15,836 nt of DNA from Candidatus Staskawiczbacteria bacterium RIFOXYD1_FULL_32_13 (GTDB lineage: Bacteria > Patescibacteriota > Minisyncoccia > Minisyncoccales > Staskawiczbacteraceae): the NCBI GenBank assembly GCA_001820485.1, contig MHPU01000006.1, forward strand, positions 1 through 15,836, written 5' to 3'. Below, piece by piece: positions 1-5,715 of this stretch. Every line of letters begins with the position of its first letter. Within the stretch, counting starts at the first letter, position 1. Made by a program: the position numbers and the translations under genes. The notes beneath the pieces are model-generated. The model ran no database searches and had not been told where the DNA came from. It was given only the letters and a program-made list of their open reading frames with translations.

Positions 1-2
1 AA

Positions 3-68
3 CTTCAATTCCCGACAATCTTTTCCAACAAAGCTATGGCAGAGATTTCAGGGTCCTTTCTTGATTAG
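3..68 (+). CDS. Possible 3' end of a gene entering from the left (partial)
   Basis: The frame starting at base 3 is open from the window edge and ends with TAG at 66-68; its last residues read NKAMAEISGSFLD. The stop lies 17 bases before a symmetric terminator hairpin (86-113), the expected layout for a plus-strand gene convergent with tyrS. The other two plus frames are also open for 20-28 codons, so the reading frame is not proved. No family is recognisable from this fragment. Confidence 0.25.
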   Translation, partial: LQFPTIFSNKAMAEISGSFLD

Positions 69-85
69 AAAATACTGTAGCAAAT

Positions 86-113
86 AAAAAACATCGATTT
101 CTCGATGTTTTTT
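86..113. terminator. Bidirectional intrinsic terminator after tyrS
   Basis: Six A (86-91), stem CATCGA (92-97), loop TTTC, stem TCGATG (102-107), six T (108-113). The structure is symmetric, so it has a U tract in both directions. It can end tyrS (minus strand) and any plus-strand gene coming from the left. Confidence 0.75.
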
Positions 114-116
114 TAG

Positions 117-223
117 TGTCATTGCGAGCCGAGCCAGTAGGCGAAGGCGTGGCAATCCATGGTTTTATGCACTTGCTCTAGATTACCACGTCGCCCCGCC
201 TTGGCGGGGCTCCTCGCAATGAC
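117..223. repeat. REP/MITE-like element, TGTCATTGCGAG family, copy 1
   Basis: The left end TGTCATTGCGAG is mirrored by CTCGCAATGAC at the right end. Inside are GGCAATCCA and a GC-rich hairpin (GCCCCGCC TTG GCGGGGC near 193-210). Related copies are at 7166-7258 and 7568-7662, with a half copy at 14252-14308. It fills most of the gap between the terminator and the tyrS stop. No open frame is present. Confidence 0.8.
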
Positions 224-234
224 GATAACAAAAT

Positions 235-1449
235 TTAAAACTTTTGAATAATTTTTATTTTTATAAATCTGCGCTTGCCTACTTTAATTACCATGCCATT
301 TTCCAATTTTATTTCTTGTTTCCAATCTGCTATTTTTGTCTCAATGTCATTTATGTTCATAGAGACTGCATTTCCTTCAATCAATCTTTTTGCTTCATTT
401 TTTGATGGTGCTAATTTAGTGTCGCACAATAAATCTAAAACTTGATAATTTGTCTTATTTGTCTGAAAAATTTCAATTTCTGTAGGAAGTTCTTTGTCTC
501 TGTGAATTTTATTAAATTCATCTTCTGCTTTTTGTGCATCTTTTTCTGAATGATACATTTTTACAATTTCTTTTGCCAAAAGTATCTTAAAATTTCTAGG
601 ATTTTCACCAGCTTTTAATTGATTTTCATATTGTGAAATTATTGCCAAATCTATTCTCGTGCAAAATTTAAAATATCTAATAATATACTCATCTTTTAAA
701 GACATTATTTTGCCAAACATTTCATTTGGCTCATCTAATAAATTTACGGTATTTTCCCAAGATGAGCTCATTTTTCTTCCATCTAAACCTTCTATTAAAG
801 GATTTGTTATTATATCTTGAGGCGCTTGCTTGTAAAATCTTTGAAGTTCTCTTCCTGCAAGTAAATTAAATCTTTGATCTGTCCCGCCAATTTCAACATC
901 TGCTTTTACAGCCACAGAATCATATCCTTGCATTAAAGGATACATCAATTCTCTTAAGGATATTCTTTTGCCCTCATCTAATCTTTTTTTAATATTTTCT
1001 CTAGAAATAAATTCATTTAAAGAAAATTGATCAGCTTGCTTACCAATTTCATAATAATCTAATTTTCCCAGCCATTCAGAATTATATCTTACTTCGCATT
1101 TTTTAATATCAATTATCTTTCCTGCTTGAGCTACATAAGTTTTCATATTCTGTTTTATTGTTTTAGAATCAAGCATTGGTCTTTCAGCTTCCTTGTCTGA
1201 AGTATCTCCAATTAACCCTGTAAAATCTCCAATAATTAAAACTATTTTATGTCCCGCTTCTTGGAAATCTTTAAGTTTTAAAAGAGGTATTGCTCTACCT
1301 AAATGTAAATTTGGGCTAGTTGGGTCAATGCCAAGTTTTATTCTAAGTTTCTTGCCTGACTTTAATTTCTTTTCTAGATTTTCCTTGTCTATAACTTCAT
1401 CTACGCCTCTAGTTAAAATTTGATTAATTTTTTCTTGGTCAATTTTCAT
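235..1449 (-). CDS. tyrS: Tyrosyl-tRNA synthetase
   Basis: This 404-aa class I synthetase charges tRNA-Tyr with tyrosine in the cytoplasm. The HIGH-type signature is HLGR at residues 49-52, within KLGIDPTSPNLHLGRA. The KMSKS loop is KMSSS at 226-230. An S4 RNA-binding domain fills the C-terminus (about 335-400, with APSKNEAKRLI). Length and domain order fit the shorter bacterial TyrRS type. There is no Shine-Dalgarno site before the ATG; a TATAAT on the minus strand ends 13 bases upstream, so any private transcript would have a very short leader. The murC stop is about 31 bases upstream, so read-through from murC is likely. The gene ends in a repeat element and terminator 86-113. Confidence 0.95.
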   Translation of the reverse strand: MKIDQEKINQILTRGVDEVIDKENLEKKLKSGKKLRIKLGIDPTSPNLHLGRAIPLLKLKDFQEAGHKIVLIIGDFTGLIGDTSDKEAERPMLDSKTIKQNMKTYVAQAGKIIDIKKCEVRYNSEWLGKLDYYEIGKQADQFSLNEFISRENIKKRLDEGKRISLRELMYPLMQGYDSVAVKADVEIGGTDQRFNLLAGRELQRFYKQAPQDIITNPLIEGLDGRKMSSSWENTVNLLDEPNEMFGKIMSLKDEYIIRYFKFCTRIDLAIISQYENQLKAGENPRNFKILLAKEIVKMYHSEKDAQKAEDEFNKIHRDKELPTEIEIFQTNKTNYQVLDLLCDTKLAPSKNEAKRLIEGNAVSMNINDIETKIADWKQEIKLENGMVIKVGKRRFIKIKIIQKF

Positions 1450-1480
1450 GAGTTTAATTTTAATTATATATTAGATTTGT

Positions 1481-2785
1481 TTAAAACTTATCATACAATT
1501 TATAAATATCTCCAGCTCCCATTATAAGTAAAACATCACCTTCTTTAACATTTTGTTTTACAAAGTTTTCAATTTCAATTTGAGGAATATAAATTACACT
1601 TTTCTTTTTTATAACGCTAACTAATTTTTCAGAGCTTACTTTTGTTGATTCTTTCTCACGGCCAGCTACGCCATAAATGTCTGTAACAATTATATTATCA
1701 ATTTTAGCACTTTTAAAAACTTTTACAAAATCTTTAAATAGCAAAAATGTTCTCTGATACTGATGTGGTTGAAAAACGCACCAAATTTTCTGTTTTGGGA
1801 ATTTCTCGCGAACGGCTTTTAATGTAGCTTGTACTTCTGTAGGATGATGACCATAATCTGATATTGCTGTGATCTCTTTTGACCCTACAAAACCCTTCTT
1901 ATTTTCAAATCTACGCCAAGATCCCTTATATTCTGATAGAGATTTTAAAATAATTTTATCATCAATATTTAATTCTCTTGTTACTGCTAATACAGCTAAT
2001 GCATTACAAATATTATGAACCCCTGGGATTTGTAATAATTTTTTAATTGCCTTTGCTTCTTTTTGTCTTATGGAAAATTTTGCTACCTTTGCTTTTGTTT
2101 TTAATTTTTTAATGTTTTTATCTTCTTTATTTACAAGTAAAATCCCGTCTTTTGGTAAATGATTTATAAATCTTTGAAAACCTCTTATAACATTTTTTAA
2201 ATTTTTATAATAATCTAAATGTTCAGCTTCAATATTTGTAATAACAATAATTTTGGTAAAGTAACTTAAAAATGATTCTTCATGTTCACATGCTTCAATT
2301 ACTAAATATTTACTTTTTCCAAGTCTAAAATTTGTGTTGCCAAATTCATTAAGCTTTGTACCAATAATTACTGTAGGATCTAAACAAGCTCTAATTAAAG
2401 CTAAAGCAAGCATTGAGGTTGTTGTGCTTTTACCGTGGCTCCCGGAAACTGCAATTGTAAAATAATCTTTTGTCAGCTCTCCTAAAGCTTCTGGATATGA
2501 AAAACACTTAGCTCCTTTGTCTTTATAAAATCTTAATTCTAAATTTTCTTGTTTTATAGCAGGACTATAAATAATCAAGTCAGGCAACTCGTTGTCATTC
2601 CCGCGAAAGCGGGAATCCAGAATATTATTATCCGTAATATATATTTTTATCCCCAGCTTTCCCAAATGATCTGTAGTTTCTGATGAATTCAAATCAGACC
2701 CCGATACCTCGTGGCCTTTAGCTAAATAATATTGTGCTAGTGCGGAAACCCCAATTCCACCAATTCCCAAAAAATGTACCTTCAT
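1481..2785 (-). CDS. murC: UDP-N-acetylmuramate--L-alanine ligase
   Basis: MurC adds L-alanine to UDP-MurNAc, the first amino acid of the peptidoglycan stem peptide, using ATP. Visible are the N-terminal Rossmann motif GIGGIGVSALA (residues 7-17), the Mur ligase P-loop GSHGKSTTTS (about 114-123), the central EACEHEESFL and NIEAEHLDYY blocks, and the C-terminal DYGHHPTE and VFQPHQYQRT motifs. At 434 aa it is a little shorter than usual. The P-loop has Ser-His-Gly-Lys-Ser instead of the common THGKTT. Residues 55-66 (ILDSRFRGNDNE) come from a repeat element inserted in frame. It starts 14 bases after the thpR stop and probably shares its transcript. Confidence 0.95.
   Translation of the reverse strand: MKVHFLGIGGIGVSALAQYYLAKGHEVSGSDLNSSETTDHLGKLGIKIYITDNNILDSRFRGNDNELPDLIIYSPAIKQENLELRFYKDKGAKCFSYPEALGELTKDYFTIAVSGSHGKSTTTSMLALALIRACLDPTVIIGTKLNEFGNTNFRLGKSKYLVIEACEHEESFLSYFTKIIVITNIEAEHLDYYKNLKNVIRGFQRFINHLPKDGILLVNKEDKNIKKLKTKAKVAKFSIRQKEAKAIKKLLQIPGVHNICNALAVLAVTRELNIDDKIILKSLSEYKGSWRRFENKKGFVGSKEITAISDYGHHPTEVQATLKAVREKFPKQKIWCVFQPHQYQRTFLLFKDFVKVFKSAKIDNIIVTDIYGVAGREKESTKVSSEKLVSVIKKKSVIYIPQIEIENFVKQNVKEGDVLLIMGAGDIYKLYDKF
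2592..2620. repeat. Repeat hairpin embedded in frame in murC
   Basis: Perfect stem ATTCCCGC (2597-2604), loop GAAA, GCGGGAAT (2609-2616). With flanking TTGTC and CAG it matches, in inverted orientation, the right half of the intergenic element 3525-3600. Read on the minus strand it encodes LDSRFRGNDN inside MurC. Confidence 0.85.
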
Positions 2786-2799
2786 ATTTTTTTAAATAA

Positions 2800-3405
2800 T
2801 TAAATTTTTAATTCACAAGATTCAAGAATTTCGTAAGCTGGCCCACCTTTTTTCATAACGCTTTCCATTACTTCAATGGATTCTACTGTAAAAAGTAAAT
2901 TTATATCCTCAGAAATTTCTGGTTGTTCTTCTGGATTTATTGCTTTAAGTTGCCATTCTTTTAAACGTGCTAAAGTAATGTGTGGAGTAAATTCCCTACC
3001 TTCTGGCTTAAAATTGACTGATTCTAATAACGATTCTTGCAGATGATTTTTAAATAGGGATATTTCTTTTGATTTTTCTCCAGATGCCCAAATCATACTT
3101 GGGAATGGTTTATTTTTAGGTCCATATTCAATTTTATTTAAATTAATAGAAAAAGACTCATGATTTTTTGCAGTTTCTTTGGTAATTTTGCAGGTGTCAG
3201 CGATTTCTTGATCTGTTAAATAACCTAAAAACTCTAAAGTAATATGTAAATTATCTTTAATGGTCCATTTTGCCAAATCAAAATTTTCACCATCTTCACC
3301 AGCAAAAATAAATTTATTTTTAAATTTATCCTGATGTTTAATTAGTTCTTTTTTTATATCATCTGGTAAATTTATTGCAATAAATACTCTATGTCTTTTT
3401 TCCAT
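2800..3405 (-). CDS. thpR: RNA 2',3'-cyclic phosphodiesterase (2'-5' RNA ligase family)
   Basis: A 201-aa protein of the 2H phosphoesterase superfamily. The two HxT motifs that form the active site are HIT at 54-56 (in LHITLEFLG) and HIT at 142-144 (in PHITLARLK), with the usual spacing. Family members hydrolyse RNA 2',3'-cyclic phosphates to 2'-phosphates; the physiological substrate is generally uncertain. The reading frame is open further upstream to 3456, but those 17 codons lie in and just after the tRNA-Thr gene, so I take the ATG at 3403-3405 (MEKRHRVFIAINLP). No Shine-Dalgarno site is present. It follows tRNA-Thr closely and precedes murC by 14 bases. Confidence 0.9.
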   Translation of the reverse strand: MEKRHRVFIAINLPDDIKKELIKHQDKFKNKFIFAGEDGENFDLAKWTIKDNLHITLEFLGYLTDQEIADTCKITKETAKNHESFSINLNKIEYGPKNKPFPSMIWASGEKSKEISLFKNHLQESLLESVNFKPEGREFTPHITLARLKEWQLKAINPEEQPEISEDINLLFTVESIEVMESVMKKGGPAYEILESCELKI

Positions 3406-3431
3406 TGTTATAATTCTAATTTTAATTAATG

Positions 3432-3503
3432 AGCCAGAGGTGGGATTCGAACCCACGGTCTATCGCTTACGATGCGATTGCTTTACCACTAAGCCACTCT
3501 GGC
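3432..3503 (-). tRNA. tRNA-Thr (anticodon CGT)
   Basis: On the minus strand: acceptor stem GCCAGAG/CTCTGGC (7 perfect pairs), D arm GCTT-AAGC with GG in the loop, anticodon stem ATCGC/GCGAT around loop ATCGTAA (anticodon CGT, codon ACG), variable loop of 5, and T arm GTGGG TTCGAAT CCCAC. The discriminator base is U. CCA is not encoded, so a CCA-adding enzyme is needed. The downstream thpR start codon is 27 bases past the 3' end. Confidence 0.95.
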
Positions 3504-3524
3504 ACGATTATGTTCTGTAGAGCG

Positions 3525-3600
3525 TTGTCATCCCCGACTTGATCGGGGATCCAGAGTTAATGGCACGTACTCTGTATTCCCGCTTTCGCGGGAATGACAA
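3525..3600. repeat. REP/MITE-like element with TTGTCAT/ATGACAA ends
   Basis: The ends are TTGTCAT (3525-3531) and ATGACAA (3594-3600). Inside are two hairpins: CCCCGA CTTGA TCGGGG at 3532-3548 and ATTCCCGC TTTC GCGGGAAT at 3576-3595. The second is shared, inverted, with the copy inside murC. The element lies between the rRNA methyltransferase stop and tRNA-Thr. It shares the TGTCAT terminus with the TGTCATTGCGAG family but has different inner stems. Confidence 0.85.
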
Positions 3601-3609
3601 TGATAAGTA

Positions 3610-4458
3610 TTATTTTTTTATTATATACACTAATTCTGTATCAAATACTAACTCTTTGATTTCCCACTCCTCTGAGCTTACCATGTTTTTAAAGCTATTT
3701 CTATAGAATTCACACATACCCTTCTCTTTTCCGCCAATGCTTTTGATGGGAAAAGAAACTACCAGAAATTTGCATTTTTGTTTTTTTAAAATTTCTAAAG
3801 AACAATTTTTTTTCTGATGTTCTAAACATGGTAGTAATTTTAGCATAAAAACTACATCTGCATATTCAAACTCATTTACCAGCAAATCCCCCAACTCAAA
3901 TTTTATCACCTCTCCCACTCTACTACGCGTAGTAGAGTAATAATTATTATTAAGAAGTCTAAAAACAGATTTTAAAAATTCTATTTCATCCTTATCAATA
4001 TCATATGCTTTGTATGTTGTAGTACCGGGTAAATTCATCCAAGAAATTGTTAAAGGATTTAAGGCGCAAGCATGATCAATAATTGAGTTTGGTATTCCTG
4101 TAATTTCAAAGATCTTTTTGTAAAATTCTTCTAAAATCGGAATTCTTTCTTCTACTGATGATTGCAATTTTAAAATTGACAAAATAATTTCTTTTACTTC
4201 TGTTTCAGATTTTATATCTTGTTCAATCTTACCTAAAATTTTATTAAAATCTGGTCTAGTTTCATAGAAAGCTCCCCAAATTTGATGAAGCAAATTTTTA
4301 GCTTCTTTCTCAATCTTTCTTGCCTCGCGAAGCTTTAGCGAAGTGGGGTCTCCAAATCTTAAAATACAATTAGCCACAACACGTACAATTGTTTTTATAT
4401 AAATAGCCTTGTATTTTTTTGAACTTTCAATTTTCTCTACAATTTCTTTTTCTGACAT
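3610..4458 (-). CDS. ArmA/RmtB/FmrO-type 16S rRNA (guanine-N7) methyltransferase homologue
   Basis: 282 aa. Landmarks of the family that methylates N7 of 16S rRNA G1405 and gives high-level resistance to 4,6-linked aminoglycosides appear in order: LHQIWGAFYE (about 57-66), a helical region with EERIPILEEFYKKIF (103-117), the SAM-binding block IIDHACALNPLTISWMN (126-142), YKAYDIDKDEIEFL (149-162), ADVVFMLKLLPCLEHQ (200-215), VVSFPIKSIGGKEKGM (233-248) and TELVYII near the C-terminus. From memory these resemble ArmA closely. The glycine usual after the motif I Cys is Ala here (CALNP). Two extra segments, near 37-46 and 174-181, coincide with repeat DNA. A weak Shine-Dalgarno (AGGA, 5 bases before ATG) is visible, unlike its neighbours. 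Activity and resistance are inference. Confidence 0.85.
   Translation of the reverse strand: MSEKEIVEKIESSKKYKAIYIKTIVRVVANCILRFGDPTSLKLREARKIEKEAKNLLHQIWGAFYETRPDFNKILGKIEQDIKSETEVKEIILSILKLQSSVEERIPILEEFYKKIFEITGIPNSIIDHACALNPLTISWMNLPGTTTYKAYDIDKDEIEFLKSVFRLLNNNYYSTTRSRVGEVIKFELGDLLVNEFEYADVVFMLKLLPCLEHQKKNCSLEILKKQKCKFLVVSFPIKSIGGKEKGMCEFYRNSFKNMVSSEEWEIKELVFDTELVYIIKK
3917..3938. repeat. 22-bp perfect palindrome inside the rRNA methyltransferase gene
   Basis: The half-site ACTCTACTACG is followed directly by its exact reverse complement with no spacer. It encodes roughly residues 174-181 (YSTTRSRV), where the protein is about ten residues longer than ArmA as I remember it. Confidence 0.7.
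4323..4348. repeat. Probable repeat-derived insert in the rRNA methyltransferase gene
   Basis: The minus-strand sequence is CCCCACTTCGCTAAAGC followed by TTCGCGAGG. It is richer in GC than its surroundings and has a repeated TTCGC core. It encodes residues 37-46 (DPTSLKLREA). The segment before LHQIWG is about nine residues longer than in ArmA, which fits a 26-27 base in-frame insertion. No second full copy is in this window. Confidence 0.5.
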
Positions 4459-4484
4459 ATTTTCCTATTAAAAATTTAAATTTG

Positions 4485-4555
4485 AGCGGGATACCAGAAT
4501 CGAACTGGCGTCCTAACCTTGGGAAGGTTATGTACTACCATTATACTAATCCCGC
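4485..4555 (-). tRNA. tRNA-Gly (anticodon CCC)
   Basis: On the minus strand: acceptor GCGGGAT/ATCCCGC, D arm GTAT-GTAC with loop AATGGTA, anticodon stem TAACC/GGTTA around TTCCCAA (anticodon CCC, codon GGG), and T arm GCCAG TTCGATT CTGGT. The discriminator is U, as usual for tRNA-Gly. CCA is not encoded. It begins 3 bases after the stop of the FtsB-like gene and lies 26 bases before the methyltransferase start, so all three probably share one transcript. Confidence 0.95.
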
Positions 4556-4558
4556 ATT

Positions 4559-4963
4559 TTACTTGAATATGTTTATTATGTTTTGCCAAATTTTGCCAAG
4601 CCAATTTTTTGACTGTGTTTGATTTTCAACTTTTTCCTCTTGTGTTTCTGGCATTAAGAATATTGCCGTTGATTCATCATTTTTTTGTAAATTTAATTGT
4701 TCTCTTGCAATTTTCTCAATATAATCATTATCAGTTGCTTTCTGTATTCCCTCCTGAAGTTGTGCGTTATTTTTTTTTATTTCTTCTGTTTGTTTTTCTA
4801 AGGCTTTTAATTGCAAACTTAACTCTTGTTTTTTTTGATATATTCTTATGTTAGCTATAATCAAAAAAATAAAAACTATTAAACTTAAAAATAAACCAAA
4901 TATTAAAATAATATTATTATTTGGCGAGTCCCCCTTTCGTTTTTTTTTAAAATCTGTTATCAT
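4559..4963 (-). CDS. FtsB/DivIC-like septum formation initiator
   Basis: 134 aa with the classic architecture: a short basic cytoplasmic N-terminus (KKKRKGD), one membrane span (about 18-41), a coiled coil (about 43-78, rich in Lys, Glu and Gln heptads), and the conserved YIEKIAREQLNLQKNDE motif. This is the hallmark of FtsB/DivIC proteins, which bridge FtsL and FtsQ in the divisome. The last 30 residues are poorly conserved. There is no Shine-Dalgarno site. The gene sits immediately upstream of tRNA-Gly. Whether it is FtsB or DivIC cannot be decided from sequence alone. Confidence 0.85.
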   Translation of the reverse strand: MITDFKKKRKGDSPNNNIILIFGLFLSLIVFIFLIIANIRIYQKKQELSLQLKALEKQTEEIKKNNAQLQEGIQKATDNDYIEKIAREQLNLQKNDESTAIFLMPETQEEKVENQTQSKNWLGKIWQNIINIFK

Positions 4964-4993
4964 ATATAAATATAAAAATTAAAAATCATTTAT

Positions 4994-5092
4994 ATGAAAA
5001 GAAAAAAAATATTTCAAATTGTCTGGATTATTTTAATTAGTATGGTCGCGGTAAGTATGGTTATAATGCCAATTGTTGGTATGTTTAATTAG
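4994..5092 (+). CDS. Small single-TM protein, 32 aa
   Basis: ATG at 4994, TAG at 5090-5092. The N-terminus is basic (MKRKKIF), followed by one hydrophobic helix from residue 7 to the end with Met-rich IMPIVGMFN. It is divergent from the FtsB-like gene with only 30 bases between start codons. Small KRKK-plus-one-helix proteins in such gaps seem familiar to me from CPR genomes, but I cannot name a family. No clear Shine-Dalgarno site; an A/T-rich -10-like TATAAA lies upstream (4965-4970). It is followed by the hairpin 5113-5155. Confidence 0.5.
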   Translation: MKRKKIFQIVWIILISMVAVSMVIMPIVGMFN

Positions 5093-5112
5093 TTTATATT
5101 ATCATTTTTTTG

Positions 5113-5155
5113 CAATAAAACAATCCTTCGACTTTGCTCAGGATTTGTTTTATTG
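5113..5155. terminator. Hairpin terminator built around a CCTTCGACTTNGCTCAGG repeat
   Basis: The outer stem CAATAAAACAATCCT (5113-5127) pairs with AGGATTTGTTTTATTG (5140-5155) with one bulge. The loop side carries CCTTCGACTTTGCTCAGG, almost identical to a stretch inside gatA (6951-6972). It lies between convergent genes (4994-5092 plus, 5167-5709 minus) and can serve both. Confidence 0.65.
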
Positions 5156-5166
5156 TATTTAATTAA

Positions 5167-5709
5167 TTATATCGCAACAGTTTTTACAGCATTTTCAAAT
5201 ATTGATAATATTCGTTTAGTTTCATCTAAACTTAAATAAAAATCAGGTTCATAAACTATAGCATTTCTAACTTTATGAGCCTCTAGAATTTCTTCTTGAT
5301 TTGGTAGAAGTCCCACACCTGCTACATTTATTAAATCCTCAAAGCTTTTTCCTTCAAAACCCCTTTCATCAAGAGTTTCTGCTAAAAAATCATCTCCTTC
5401 AATTATTGCTAGCTTGTATTCAGACTCTGATCCAGTTTCAAGTCTTTTTCTAATTTTTTTCCAACGATCAGCTATTTGTTTAAGTCCAAATGCTTGCCAA
5501 GAAAAAAATTCTGAAGTATCTTCTAAAAAGTGATGTTTTATCCAACTGCTAATTACCATAAAATAAATTACAGTTATTAAAAAAAATGTAGTAAACAAAA
5601 TAAAAATTATTTTTACTGGAAGAAGCATATCCTGAATAGTTGGAGATGAAATAAAATAAATAAAATCTGTGATACCTAAAAAATTATAAATTTGTTCCCA
5701 AGTTACCAT
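5167..5709 (-). CDS. Single-TM protein of unknown function
   Basis: 180 aa. A strongly hydrophobic segment (about 30-53) is preceded by a short region and followed by a cytoplasmic-looking domain. The notable conserved-looking stretch is EYKLAIIEGDDFLAETLDERG (97-117), then AHKVRNAIVYEPDFYLSLDE. I recall this pattern as common in CPR genomes without assigned function. The helical domain with a KVRNxxxYEPD-type motif somewhat resembles HEPN-like helical domains, but this is only a suggestion. It starts 6 bases after the gatA stop. A minus-strand TATAAT (5715-5720) ends 5 bases before the ATG, so a leaderless transcript is possible besides read-through from gatA. Confidence 0.7.
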   Translation of the reverse strand: MVTWEQIYNFLGITDFIYFISSPTIQDMLLPVKIIFILFTTFFLITVIYFMVISSWIKHHFLEDTSEFFSWQAFGLKQIADRWKKIRKRLETGSESEYKLAIIEGDDFLAETLDERGFEGKSFEDLINVAGVGLLPNQEEILEAHKVRNAIVYEPDFYLSLDETKRILSIFENAVKTVAI

Positions 5710-5715
5710 ATTACA

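Noticed and set aside
1..67. Minus-strand reading DPEISAIALLEKIVGN near the left edge
   Set aside because: It looks protein-like but is bounded by stop codons on both sides within about 20 codons and has no start codon.
3406..3456. Upstream extension of thpR to an ATG at 3456
   Set aside because: The extra 17 codons lie inside or just after the tRNA-Thr gene (GSNPTSG is T-arm sequence). The protein family starts at MEKRHRVFIAINLP.
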